A stretch of 64,000 bases of DNA from Halomonas binhaiensis (lineage in GTDB: Bacteria > Pseudomonadota > Gammaproteobacteria > Pseudomonadales > Halomonadaceae): contig NZ_CP038437.2 of the NCBI RefSeq assembly GCF_008329985.2, positions 2,170,001-2,234,000 of the forward strand, read 5' to 3'. The notes below the pieces were generated by a model, which saw only the letters and a list, made by a program, of their open reading frames with translations, was not told the origin of the DNA and did not search any database. A program made the position numbers and the translations under genes. This document shows, in pieces, positions 34,681-43,112 of the stretch. The number at the start of each line of letters is the position of its first letter. The first letter of the stretch is position 1.

Positions 34681-35535
34681 TCAGAGAGATTCCTGGTCGT
34701 CTTGCTTGGTGTCGGTGGCTTCTTCATCGGCAGAGTCACTGGCAGGTTCGCCGCCAGGGAACTCGGGGCGAGCGTGGAGATAATGCTCTGCTACATCGAT
34801 GATAGCGATATCCATCAGGAACCGACGGCCCAACAGTACCGGGTAATTGAGTTCGGTACGGTCGGCAAGCGTAAATTCCACCTGTTCCCGAATAGGGCCC
34901 AGGGTCATCAAAAGACTGACAACAGGACGGCTTTGCGAGCCATTGGCCTGTGCCACCTTTACCTCTCTCTCTATCGGGGCTTCGATCCACTTGTCCCGAA
35001 CACTATCAATGACGACATCGTCGTCAGTGAGGCCGAGCTTGAAGCGTACCCAGGAATCACCGTCGCGCTCAAAGGTGCGGATATCCTGGGCACTCAGAGA
35101 AGAGGTGTTGGCTCCGGAATCGATGCGGGCCTTGAGGTACGTGCCGACACTGGGCAAGCCGATCCATTCGTTGCGCCCGACCAGTTCCTTGTCGCTGACT
35201 CCGTCAATATCGACATGGCGACATTCACTGGCCGCTGGTGCTGGAGTAGATCCGCTAGCGGCATTAGCCAATTCAGATCGCAGGCTGCGCAGTTGGCCAT
35301 TGATGGCACGGACATCGGAGTTGATCACCTGATCGCGTACAGCACCTTCACTCAGCATGCTCTGAGTCAAGTTGCACTGGCTGGCCAACTGGGCCTCGAG
35401 CCGTGCAAGACCCGCATCGAACTGGGCAGGGGAAACAGGAACAGGAGGAGGCGTGCGATCGACCGGCGCCAGGGCACAACCGCCCAACAGCAGGGCGCCC
35501 ATCAGGGGAAAGACATAAATCGGTCGAAGTGGCAT
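34681..35535 (-). CDS. Retropepsin-like aspartic protease lipoprotein (ATP-dependent zinc protease family)
   Basis: 284 residues from ATG 35535 (MPLRPIYVFPLMGALL). The lipobox LLGGC gives a lipoprotein. A short helical linker follows, then a retropepsin-like domain with the catalytic LKARIDSGANTSSL (DSG in place of DTG) and LGRRFLMDIAIIDV. The databases' name for the family is misleading: the visible active site is that of an aspartic protease. First gene of the operon with the 7TM and ATP-grasp genes, which suggests a make/sense/cut system for a glutamylated or amino-acid-tagged cell-envelope substrate (inference). Confidence 0.9.
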   Translation of the reverse strand: MPLRPIYVFPLMGALLLGGCALAPVDRTPPPVPVSPAQFDAGLARLEAQLASQCNLTQSMLSEGAVRDQVINSDVRAINGQLRSLRSELANAASGSTPAPAASECRHVDIDGVSDKELVGRNEWIGLPSVGTYLKARIDSGANTSSLSAQDIRTFERDGDSWVRFKLGLTDDDVVIDSVRDKWIEAPIEREVKVAQANGSQSRPVVSLLMTLGPIREQVEFTLADRTELNYPVLLGRRFLMDIAIIDVAEHYLHARPEFPGGEPASDSADEEATDTKQDDQESL

Positions 35536-35708
35536 GACGCTAGCGTCCTTGTATCGGCAATACATGAAAATGATTGTGAAAGATCGAGCCGTTGCGCCGC
35601 CCATTCAGGGCGGCGTTCAATTCGATAAATGAAGCGATGATAAGGAGCGGTGCCGGTCATGTCCACGGTCTGCCGTCGATAGTCGAGGCATTCTTGTGTG
35701 TGAAAGCG

Positions 35709-35825
35709 TCAATGATGCAGTGCTATCTGCCGATCGCAACTGTGTTGAACCAGAGCTTCGTCGTGGCTCACCAGAAATAACGCGCAGTGTCTTTCCTGGG
35801 CCAGTTCCACCAGCAAGGCAACGGT
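35709..35825 (-). pseudogene. C-terminal remnant of an ABC-transporter ATPase
   Basis: The minus strand reads TVALLVELAQERHCALFLVSHD followed by EALVQHSCDRQIALHH and a stop. ALFLVSHDEALV is a typical H-loop region of a LolD/MacB-type ABC ATPase, preceded by the helix after the D-loop. Upstream the frame is closed by stop codons (the nearest is 4 codons away), so the Walker and signature motifs are gone. This is a decayed 3' end left by deletion. Confidence 0.7.
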
Positions 35826-35902
35826 TTTTGATCACTACCATCGTCGATGCTACCAATGTCTTAGCAATTGGGGATACCTCAAACCGTGCGGAATGAGCTA
35901 CT

Positions 35903-35942
35903 AATGATAAGCTCATGTAACCGGTTACATGAGCTTATCATT
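35903..35942. promoter_or_regulatory. 40-bp perfect palindrome with LacI-type core operator
   Basis: Each arm is 20 bp, and the left arm reads AATGATAAGCTCATGTAACC. The 16-bp core ATGTAACCGGTTACAT (35915-35930) has the central CG and symmetric half sites of LacI-family operators. It lies about 96 bases before the 3-keto-glycoside operon. No lacI-type gene is in the window. A cruciform or mRNA hairpin role is an alternative. There is no T tract. Confidence 0.85.
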
Positions 35943-36038
35943 CAAGTTGGCTTGCCATTCAAGACAGCCACGCTGGAACGGCTGCATGAATGCAGCTTGA
36001 TACGTCATCAGTTCAAAACAACAAGGAGTCGTTGCGCC

Positions 36039-36923
36039 ATGACTGTCACGTCAAACAATCTTGTTCATCGCCATTTGCTCAAGGGAGTGCTGCTGTCTGG
36101 CATGGGCCTGCTGTGTGCCTCGCCAGCAGGGGCTCAGGATAGCGGTCAAGAAACCGCATTGCCCATTGCCGTGCAGATGTACACATTGCGGCACCTGGGC
36201 TCCCTGGATGATCAGTTCGCCGCCGTGGAACAAGCCGGTGTCGATGCCGTGGAACTGGTAGGTGACCAGGATGTCAGCGCTGAAGAAATGACAACGTTGC
36301 TCGACAAGCATGGCCTTGAGGTCATCTCCAGCCATGTGCAGTTGAACAAGCTGCGCAGCGACCTGGATGAGGTGGTCGCTTTCCACAAGGCCATTGGTAA
36401 CGACACCATCGTCATCCCATATCTGGAAGAAGAGGCTCGGCCCACAGACAAGGCTGGCTGGCAGGCATTGGGCGAAGAAATAGGGGAACTCGCCGATGAC
36501 CTGGCTCAGCAGGATCTGCATTTGGCCTATCACAATCACGATTTCGAAATGCAGTCCTATGACGGAGAAACTGCGCTGGAAATATTGCTGGATGCAGCAG
36601 GCCCTGAAGTGATGGCAGAGGTCGATGTGGCCTGGGTTGCTCGTGCAGGTCTGGATCCAGCAGATTACCTGGCCAATTTCGAGGACCGTCTGTTCGCCAT
36701 TCATGCCAAGGACAATGCGCCTGAAGGCACGGCTGAGGACGAAAAAGGCTTTGCCGCCCTGGATCAAGGTGTTCTCGATTGGGCAGCGATTCTGCCTGCT
36801 GCCGAGGCTGAAGGTAATCCCTGGTACATCATCGAACACGATCAGCCGGCAGACGCACAAGCTGTCATCGAGCAGGGGGCCAGCTTCCTCAAGTCCACCC
36901 TGGTGGATGTGGTCAAGCGTTAA
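36039..36923 (+). CDS. Exported sugar isomerase/epimerase-like TIM-barrel protein
   Basis: 294 residues from ATG 36039 (MTVTSNNLVHRHLL), with AAGGAG 11 bases upstream. A signal peptide (hydrophobic GVLLSGMGLLCASPAGAQ) predicts export to the periplasm. AP-endonuclease-2/xylose-isomerase-like TIM barrel with metal-ligand positions in AVELVG, LAYHNHDFE, EVDVAWVARAG, IHAKD and WYIIEHDQ. First gene of the 3-keto-glycoside operon, where such proteins are thought to isomerise or cleave 3-keto sugars. The exact activity is inferred. Confidence 0.88.
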   Translation: MTVTSNNLVHRHLLKGVLLSGMGLLCASPAGAQDSGQETALPIAVQMYTLRHLGSLDDQFAAVEQAGVDAVELVGDQDVSAEEMTTLLDKHGLEVISSHVQLNKLRSDLDEVVAFHKAIGNDTIVIPYLEEEARPTDKAGWQALGEEIGELADDLAQQDLHLAYHNHDFEMQSYDGETALEILLDAAGPEVMAEVDVAWVARAGLDPADYLANFEDRLFAIHAKDNAPEGTAEDEKGFAALDQGVLDWAAILPAAEAEGNPWYIIEHDQPADAQAVIEQGASFLKSTLVDVVKR

Positions 36924-36986
36924 GGAACGACCTTTTGGGTACGCGGTTCAGAGACAACAAGAAGACCGGAACAAGGAGGAGGAAGC

Positions 36987-38672
36987 ATGGCGAACCAGCA
37001 TTATGATGCCATCGTCGTAGGCTCTGGCATCAGTGGAGGATGGGCGGCCAAGGAGCTGACAGAAAAGGGCCTCAAGGTGTTGATGCTTGAGCGGGGGCGC
37101 AACATCGAGCATGTCAAGGATTACCACAACGCTCACAAGGAAGCCTGGGACTATCCTCATCGAGGCGAAGCCACCCAGCAGATGAAAGATGATTACCCGG
37201 TTCTCAGTCGAGACTACCCGCTCAATGAGCAGACTCAGGGCATGTGGGCCAACGAGAAGGACTGCCCCTATGTCGAGGAAAAGCGCTTCGACTGGTTTCG
37301 AGGCTATCACGTGGGTGGCCGTTCCCTGATGTGGGGGCGCCATAGCTACCGTTGGTCGGACCTGGATTTTGAAGCCAATCAGCGCGATGGCATCGCGATT
37401 GACTGGCCGATCCGCTATGCCGACCTGCAACCCTGGTACGACCATGTAGAGCGCTTTGCTGGCATTTCCGGTTCCCGGGAAGGCCTGGACGTGCTGCCGG
37501 ATGGTCAGTTCCTTCCGCCTATCCCACTGAATGTCGTGGAAAAGGACATGGCTGAACGACTGAAGAAGTCATTCGGTGGAACCCGGCATCTGATTCATAG
37601 CCGCGTGGCCAATATCACTGAGCCCAAGCCTGAACAAGGGCGTGCCAACTGTCAGTTCCGCGACAAATGCTGGCTGGGGTGTCCGTACGGTGCGTACTTC
37701 AGTACTCAATCGTCGACTCTGCCCGCGGCCATGGCCACCGGCAACCTGACCCTGCGGCCTTTCTCCATTGTCACCCAGGTGCTGTACGACAAGGACAAGA
37801 AGAAGGCGCGTGGTGTCGAGGTCCTGGATGCAGAAACCAACCAGACCTACGAATACACTGCGGATGTAGTGTTCCTCAATGCCTCTGCGTTCAACTCGAC
37901 CTGGATCCTGATGAACTCGGCCACGGACATCTGGCCGGATGGCCTTGGCAGCAGCAGCGGTGAGCTGGGCCACAATGTCATGGATCACCATTTCCGTCGT
38001 GGTGCGGCAGGTACCATCGAAGGTTATGACGACCGTTACTACTACGGGCGCCGTCCTGCGGGCTTCTATATCCCTCGTTTCCGCAATCTCGGCGATGAAC
38101 AACGTGATTATCTGCGTGGCTTCGGTTACCAGGGCTCGGCCAGTCGCCAGGGTTGGGAGCGCAACATTGCGGAATTGAGCCCAGGAGCTGCCTTCAAGCA
38201 GGCGCTAAGCGAGCCAGGCGGCTGGACGGTTGGCATGACAGGCTTTGGCGAAATGCTGCCATACCACGACAACCGCATCTCCCTGAATCACAGTGTGACC
38301 GACAAATGGGGCCTGCCAGTACTGGCCATGAACGTGGAGCTCAAGGAAAACGAGCAGGCCATGCGCAAGGACATGACCCAGGACGCCATGGACATTCTTG
38401 AAGCCGCCGGCGTGAAGAATGTAAGAGCGGTAGAGAAAGACTATGGTCCTGGCATGGGCATCCATGAGATGGGAAGCGCGCGCATGGGCCGTGATCCAGC
38501 CACTTCGGTACTCAATGCCCATAACCAGGTGTGGGATGCACCCAATGTATTCATCACCGATGGGGCTTGCATGACGTCGGCTTCCTGCGTGAACCCGTCG
38601 CTGACATACATGGCACTGACTGCGCGGGCCGTGGATTTCGCCGTATCCGAACTGAAGAAGGGGAATCTGTGA
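36987..38672 (+). CDS. GMC oxidoreductase, glucoside 3-dehydrogenase-type large subunit
   Basis: 561 residues. AGGAGG precedes ATG 36987. FAD motif VVGSGISGGWAAKEL, GYHVGGRSLMWGRHSYR, a Cys-rich CQFRDKCWLGCPYG segment, and the GMC C-terminus IHEMGSARMG with SCVNPSLTYMALTARA. This subgroup partners a small gluconate-2-dehydrogenase-subunit-3-like protein and includes glucoside/glucose 3-dehydrogenases, one of them characterised from a Halomonas strain. It probably oxidises the C3 hydroxyl of glycosides. It has no signal of its own, so export by hitch-hiking on the Tat small subunit is likely. Its stop overlaps the next start (TGATG). Confidence 0.9.
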   Translation: MANQHYDAIVVGSGISGGWAAKELTEKGLKVLMLERGRNIEHVKDYHNAHKEAWDYPHRGEATQQMKDDYPVLSRDYPLNEQTQGMWANEKDCPYVEEKRFDWFRGYHVGGRSLMWGRHSYRWSDLDFEANQRDGIAIDWPIRYADLQPWYDHVERFAGISGSREGLDVLPDGQFLPPIPLNVVEKDMAERLKKSFGGTRHLIHSRVANITEPKPEQGRANCQFRDKCWLGCPYGAYFSTQSSTLPAAMATGNLTLRPFSIVTQVLYDKDKKKARGVEVLDAETNQTYEYTADVVFLNASAFNSTWILMNSATDIWPDGLGSSSGELGHNVMDHHFRRGAAGTIEGYDDRYYYGRRPAGFYIPRFRNLGDEQRDYLRGFGYQGSASRQGWERNIAELSPGAAFKQALSEPGGWTVGMTGFGEMLPYHDNRISLNHSVTDKWGLPVLAMNVELKENEQAMRKDMTQDAMDILEAAGVKNVRAVEKDYGPGMGIHEMGSARMGRDPATSVLNAHNQVWDAPNVFITDGACMTSASCVNPSLTYMALTARAVDFAVSELKKGNL

Positions 38673-39253
38673 TGCAGCGTCGAGAACTGCTGAAGATGAT
38701 TACCGTGGCGACTGGCGCCGCCATGGTGGGCGGCAATGCCATGTTTACCTGGGCTGCGGGCGATGCTGAAAAGGTGCTGTTCAATGCTGAACAGCGTGGC
38801 ATCCTGGAAGAAGTCTCGGAGACCATCCTGCCCCGTACGCAAACCCCAGGCGCCAAGGACGCCAAGGTGGCCGAGTTCATGGAAGTGTTCGTACGTGATT
38901 GCTACACCGAGCAACAGCGCGCCATCTTCTTGCAGGGTGTCAGTGACATTCAAGCACGTAGTGACGAGAAGTATGGGCGCAGTTTCATGGAGATGGATGC
39001 CAATGAGCGTGAAGAGCTCATCGCTGTCCTCGACAAAGAGGCATTGGCCGAACTCCAGGAAAAGGGGATCGAACCAAGCATCGATGATGAGACCGGCGTG
39101 ACCAATGGCTTTACCCTGATCAAGCAGCTCACGCTGTTCGGCTTCTTTACCTCGAAGGTCGGTGCCACAGAAGTACTGAGCTATGTGGCGGTGCCCGGGC
39201 GTTACGATGGCGATCTGACCTACCAGCCTGGAGAGCCAGCCTGGGCGACGTGA
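38672..39253 (+). CDS. Gluconate 2-dehydrogenase subunit 3-family small subunit with Tat signal
   Basis: 193 residues. The N-terminus MQRRELLKMITVATGAAMVGG has a twin arginine followed by ELLK and a hydrophobic stretch, as in Tat leaders. The rest is a mostly helical domain (LEEVSETILPRTQTPGAKDAKV, VTNGFTLIKQLTLFGFFTSK, LSYVAVPGRYDGD) typical of small subunits that escort GMC dehydrogenases. It overlaps the GMC gene by one base (TGATG coupling). Its role is export and maturation, and possibly electron transfer, for the large subunit. Confidence 0.9.
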   Translation: MQRRELLKMITVATGAAMVGGNAMFTWAAGDAEKVLFNAEQRGILEEVSETILPRTQTPGAKDAKVAEFMEVFVRDCYTEQQRAIFLQGVSDIQARSDEKYGRSFMEMDANEREELIAVLDKEALAELQEKGIEPSIDDETGVTNGFTLIKQLTLFGFFTSKVGATEVLSYVAVPGRYDGDLTYQPGEPAWAT

Positions 39254-39350
39254 TCCGTTTTTCCTTCGGCACAATCTATAGCCGTATGCGCTATGCCGTA
39301 TGTGTCGTCATGCATTGTTCAACTTGATTCTCGATGTGTCATTCATTGAA

Positions 39351-39375
39351 AGCGGCCTCTGTGACAGAGGCCGCT
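39351..39375 (+). other. Strong hairpin inside the 3-keto-glycoside operon
   Basis: AGCGGCCTCTGT and ACAGAGGCCGCT are exact 12-bp arms, separated by one G, in the 139-base gap before the DUF1080 gene. No T run follows. It overlaps the leader just before the ribosome-binding site, so it may set relative expression or mRNA stability. Confidence 0.75.
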
Positions 39376-39392
39376 GACAGGGAGGTGTTGTC

Positions 39393-40208
39393 ATGCCGCA
39401 GAGCTCGTCTCTTCGTGGGTTTTCCCGTTTGGGAGCCGCCTGCATGCTGTTATGCGTATCTGGTGGTACCGTGCTGGCGTCTGATGAACTGTCAGCGCAA
39501 GAGTTGACACCGGAAGAGCAGCAGGCCGCCAAGACAGAAGTATGGGAGCCTGTGCCAGAGAAAGTCTCGGCGGAACCGGGCCAGGCTCCCTCTGATGCTG
39601 TCGTGCTGTTTGATGGAACAAACCTCGATGCCTGGGAAGGCGAAGAGGGTGGCAGCGCGCCATGGAAAATCGAAGATGGGGCTGTCAGCGTTGCCCGGGG
39701 ACAAGGTGGCATCCGTACCAAGGACGCATTCTGCGACATGCAATTGCATGTCGAATGGCGCGCACCTGCCGACACGCAAGGCTACGATGGCCAGGATCGT
39801 GGCAACAGCGGCATCTTCCTGCAGGAGCGTTATGAAGTGCAGGTACTGGATTCCTGGGACAATCCCACCTACGCCAATGGCCAGGCTGCATCGGTCTACA
39901 AGCAGCATATCCCGTTGGTGAATGCTTCACGGGCACCGGGAGAGTGGCAGAACTACGATATCATCTTCACTGCGCCACGCTTCGATACCAACGGTGAGCT
40001 TGAATCACCGGCCTATGTCAGTGTGCTGCACAACGGCGTGCTGGTGCAGAACCATGTCGAGATCCAGGGCAATACGGAATGGATAGGAGAGCCTGAGTAC
40101 ACGGCACATGACTGTGCTCCGTTGTATCTCCAGGATCACGACGCTGATGTAAGCTATCGCAATATCTGGGTCAGGCCATTGAGTGGCGAGCCCGATAGCG
40201 AGAGCTGA
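39393..40208 (+). CDS. Exported DUF1080 protein, 3-keto-disaccharide hydrolase-like
   Basis: 271 residues with a signal peptide (LGAACMLLCVSGGTVLAS). The DUF1080 fold, a concanavalin-like beta sandwich, is marked by VVLFDGTNLDAWEG, RGNSGIFLQERYEVQVLDSWDN, WQNYDIIFTAPRF, PAYVSVLHNGVLVQN and the end VSYRNIWVRPL. Members hydrolyse 3-keto-glycosides in related systems. Last gene of the operon, so the set (isomerase, dehydrogenase, hydrolase) would oxidise a glycoside at C3, cleave it and process the keto sugar outside the cytoplasm. Confidence 0.88.
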   Translation: MPQSSSLRGFSRLGAACMLLCVSGGTVLASDELSAQELTPEEQQAAKTEVWEPVPEKVSAEPGQAPSDAVVLFDGTNLDAWEGEEGGSAPWKIEDGAVSVARGQGGIRTKDAFCDMQLHVEWRAPADTQGYDGQDRGNSGIFLQERYEVQVLDSWDNPTYANGQAASVYKQHIPLVNASRAPGEWQNYDIIFTAPRFDTNGELESPAYVSVLHNGVLVQNHVEIQGNTEWIGEPEYTAHDCAPLYLQDHDADVSYRNIWVRPLSGEPDSES

Positions 40209-40242
40209 TGAGGCGGAAATTGGAAGGCTGACACTGCATGAA

Positions 40243-40272
40243 TGGCCCCGACAGCAGGGATGCTGCCGGGGC
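40243..40272. terminator. Hairpin terminator between DUF1080 and nhaC-like genes
   Basis: GGCCCCGACAGC and GCTGCCGGGGCC form 11 of 12 pairs around AGGGAT, followed by TTGTATGT on the plus strand. It lies between convergent genes. Confidence 0.75.
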
Positions 40273-40299
40273 CTTGTATGTCCAGCGTAGGGAAGGCGG

Positions 40300-41793
40300 C
40301 TAGCGGGCGATCGGCTCTGCCACTTGTTCTCCGACGCCATTCTCGGTGACGTCGCCCTCCACGGCAATGCGTCGCACCCCGAACCAGCCCGTCCACGGGC
40401 CAGCTACTGCAAGCACTATCGAGAAGAGCAGGCCGAGATAGTTGAACAGGGCCCAGGGAGCATACTCTATGGTTGCTACGCCCAGGGTGGCGGCCATGTA
40501 CACCGCCGATACTGTCCAGGGGGCCAGTGGTTCCGGGATCATGCCGCCGTCCTCGAGGCTGCGTGACAGATTCAGGGGGTGCAGACCGCGCTTGCGATAC
40601 TGTTCGGCGAACAACTCGCGAGTCAGGAAGAAGGTCACGTAACTGTTGCCCGTCGCGAGGATGATCGCCATTCCCGCTGCCAGCGAGGCAAGGATGGTGC
40701 CGGTAGCGGAGCGTACGTAGGCAAGGGTCCTGTTCAGGACGACCTGCAGAACGCCGGAGGCTTCCAATGCCGAGGCAAAGAAGAAGGCGCAGAACACGAA
40801 GAGTACCGCGCCATGCATGCTGTAGAGCCCACCACGATTGAGCAGAGTCAGCAGCGCCGGCAGGAGACTGTCCACATCGATTTCCGGGTGGATCATGCTC
40901 AGCAACTCGACATTGAAACCTGACACTGCGGCTGAGGCCACGGCTGATAGCGGTGCCTGTTGCACGATAAGGGCCAGCACGATGGCGCATAGCGTAGCAA
41001 GGAACAGCACTACTAGAGTGGGCTTCTTGCGGATGGAGCCGGTCAGCACGATGACCACCGGTAGCATCAACCACAGATTGAGATCGAAGAGAGAGCGAAT
41101 CTGCTCGGCACCTTCCGCAATGGCAGCAGGCGTTGCTGTGCTATCTCCCATATTCAGGCCCAGCAACAGATAGACGGCAGCAGCAAGTACTGCGGCCGGC
41201 AACGAAGTGAACATCAGATGGCGGATATGTCGATAGAGATCTACGCCGACGACCATGGAGGCCATGATAGTGGTATCGGAAAGTGGTGACAGCTTGTCAC
41301 CGAAATAAGCCCCGGAAAGCACTGCACCAGCGGTAATGGCGAGATTGACGTCCATGGCCGTGGCGATGCCCATGATGGCCACTCCCAATGTACCGGCGGA
41401 ACCCCAGGACGTGCCGGTAAAGGTCGACACGATTGCTGTTCCGAAGAAGGCCATCACATACAGGTAACGTGGATCCACCAGTTCCAGGCCGTGGTAGATG
41501 AAGTAAGGGATGGTGCCGGAGATCATCCAGGTACCGATGATCATGCCGATGCTGTAAAGCACGAGGATAGCGGTCAGGGCTGTCTTGATCTTGTGGCCCA
41601 TGATGTCCATTACCGATTGCCAGGTGCCGCCATGAAGGATAGTGAAAAGCGTTGCCACCGCACCGCAACTGATCAGCACCAGTTCAGTGTGCAGACCTGA
41701 GATGACGATGCCATAGGTAATCGCGACAGCAATGGCGGTTACCAGTAATAGCGATGGTACGAAACCCGGTTGTAATTGTTGCTGAGCTGGCAT
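40300..41793 (-). CDS. NhaC-family Na+/H+ antiporter
   Basis: 497 residues with about 11-12 membrane segments. NhaC-family features are the FTGTSWGSAGTLGVA, SGAYFGDKLSPLSDTTIMAS and LFVFCAFFFASALEASGVL regions and the GNSYVTFFLTRELF segment. Exchanges sodium for protons, or an organic substrate pair as in malate-lactate antiporters of the family. It is second in a two-gene operon with a trans-sulfuration-type PLP enzyme, which suggests the substrate may be a sulfur-containing or amino compound rather than simple pH control. Confidence 0.9.
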   Translation of the reverse strand: MPAQQQLQPGFVPSLLLVTAIAVAITYGIVISGLHTELVLISCGAVATLFTILHGGTWQSVMDIMGHKIKTALTAILVLYSIGMIIGTWMISGTIPYFIYHGLELVDPRYLYVMAFFGTAIVSTFTGTSWGSAGTLGVAIMGIATAMDVNLAITAGAVLSGAYFGDKLSPLSDTTIMASMVVGVDLYRHIRHLMFTSLPAAVLAAAVYLLLGLNMGDSTATPAAIAEGAEQIRSLFDLNLWLMLPVVIVLTGSIRKKPTLVVLFLATLCAIVLALIVQQAPLSAVASAAVSGFNVELLSMIHPEIDVDSLLPALLTLLNRGGLYSMHGAVLFVFCAFFFASALEASGVLQVVLNRTLAYVRSATGTILASLAAGMAIILATGNSYVTFFLTRELFAEQYRKRGLHPLNLSRSLEDGGMIPEPLAPWTVSAVYMAATLGVATIEYAPWALFNYLGLLFSIVLAVAGPWTGWFGVRRIAVEGDVTENGVGEQVAEPIAR

Positions 41794-41813
41794 GTGGAAT
41801 CCTCCTGAAGCGC

Positions 41814-42953
41814 TCAGTGATCGAGGGCGTTCAACCCCCTGGCAAGATCGGCAAGGATGTCGTCGATGTCCTCCAGACCAATGGCAAGACGAATAAGTGG
41901 CTGTCCACTGCCATCGGGACGCATGGGAGACACCGCGAGACTTTCATAACCGCCCCAGCTCACCCCGATGCGGAACAGCTGAAGCGCATCGATGAATCTG
42001 GCGATCCGGGAATAGGTCGGCTGCTGGATTCGGAAGCTCAATAGTCCCGTGTGACCACTGAGCTGCTTTTCTGCCCAATTGGCGACCTGGCCTGATGCGA
42101 GACTGGGATGATGGACTTCCAGCACCTGAGGCTGGGCAGCGAGGAACCTGACGACGTGCAGTGCGTTGCGCTGATGTTCTGCCATGCGCAATGGCAGCGT
42201 ACGCAGACCTCGTAGAACCAGCGCGGCATTCTGTGGGGCCAGGGCGGCACCAAGCAGTTGATGGCCGACAGCGAACAACCGGTCAACCATCTCGGAGGAG
42301 CCGATGACGGCGCCTCCGACGACGTCGCTGTGCCCCCCGATGTACTTGGATAAGGAATGAATGACGAGATCGAAGCCGTGTTGCAGTGGTTTCTGGAACA
42401 GCGGTGTGGCCCAGGTGTTATCAATGACCGTGATGATGTTGCGGGTACTGGCCAGACGAGCGATGGCATCCAGGTCTGCCAGCTCCATCAGCATGGATGA
42501 AGGGCTTTCCACGTAGATGAGGCGGGTAGTGGGACGTAGCGCGGCCTCGATATCATCGTCGCCGCGAATGCCGTCATGCGCGATGCCATAGGCACCAAGC
42601 TGGTCGAGCAGCTCGACCGTCGGGCCATAAGTCTGGTTGATGCGCAGTACATGGTCACCCTGACGCAGTAGCGAGAACAGTGTGGCTGCGATGGCTCCCA
42701 TGCCCGAGGCAAATGCCTTGCAGGCTTCACCACGTTCAAGAGCCGCAAGCTTGTGCTCCACCAGCTTGATGCCGGGGTTGAGTCCACGGCTATAGATGTA
42801 GTGTTCGCGTTCCTTCAACTGAGCGCGACTGAAAGTTTCCAGATCAGGAAAGGTGAAGATGCTGGTCTGGTAGACTGGCGGAGTGACCGCACCATGGTGG
42901 CCCGCGTCTTCTTCAAAGGCATGATGGCAGATGTAGCGATCCTGGCTGTCCAA
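41814..42953 (-). CDS. PLP enzyme of the cystathionine lyase/methionine gamma-lyase family
   Basis: 379 residues. Cys/Met-metabolism PLP fold: PPVYQTSIFTF, YSRGLNPGIKLVEHKLAALE, ASGMGAIAATLFSLL, VIDNTWATPLFQKPLQHG and the PLP lysine in HSLSKYIGGHSDVVGG. WGGYESLAVSP near the end matches cystathionine beta-lyase-like members. It cleaves a C-S bond or a related amino acid side chain. It is 20 bases upstream of the NhaC gene and divergent from a GntR regulator. Which thio-amino acid it uses is not determined. Confidence 0.88.
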   Translation of the reverse strand: MDSQDRYICHHAFEEDAGHHGAVTPPVYQTSIFTFPDLETFSRAQLKEREHYIYSRGLNPGIKLVEHKLAALERGEACKAFASGMGAIAATLFSLLRQGDHVLRINQTYGPTVELLDQLGAYGIAHDGIRGDDDIEAALRPTTRLIYVESPSSMLMELADLDAIARLASTRNIITVIDNTWATPLFQKPLQHGFDLVIHSLSKYIGGHSDVVGGAVIGSSEMVDRLFAVGHQLLGAALAPQNAALVLRGLRTLPLRMAEHQRNALHVVRFLAAQPQVLEVHHPSLASGQVANWAEKQLSGHTGLLSFRIQQPTYSRIARFIDALQLFRIGVSWGGYESLAVSPMRPDGSGQPLIRLAIGLEDIDDILADLARGLNALDH

Positions 42954-42993
42954 TTGCGTACCTCGTCATACGATTTATGTTAGTAGCTGTCAG

Positions 42994-43006
42994 CCTGTCT
43001 GATAGG
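42994..43006. promoter_or_regulatory. Near-palindromic operator candidate between PLP gene and gntR
   Basis: CCTGTCTGATAGG is symmetric at 5 of 6 pairs around a central T. It lies in the divergent spacer and could bind the GntR product. Evidence is weak: a single copy. Confidence 0.35.
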
Positions 43007-43112
43007 TCAAGCTAGCATGGAGCGCTACTTGCATCAATTGAACCGGCGAAGGTATACGATTACGTTCGACCAGGTGAGTTGCCAACCAATAACGGGGTGC
43101 TTGTTCAAGATA

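Larger units (their letters stand above)
35536..36038. other. 500-bp intergenic region with gene remnant and palindrome
   Basis: From left to right: a 7-bp-arm hairpin CGCCGCC/GGCGGCG (35591-35612) close to the protease promoter, an ABC-ATPase C-terminal remnant (35709-35825), a 40-bp perfect palindrome (35903-35942), and the leader of the isomerase gene. No intact gene is supported. Confidence 0.6.

Noticed and set aside
35590..35612. CGCCGCC/GGCGGCG hairpin as a terminator of a plus-strand gene
   Set aside because: No plus-strand gene precedes it and there is no U tract. It lies in the promoter side of the protease gene.
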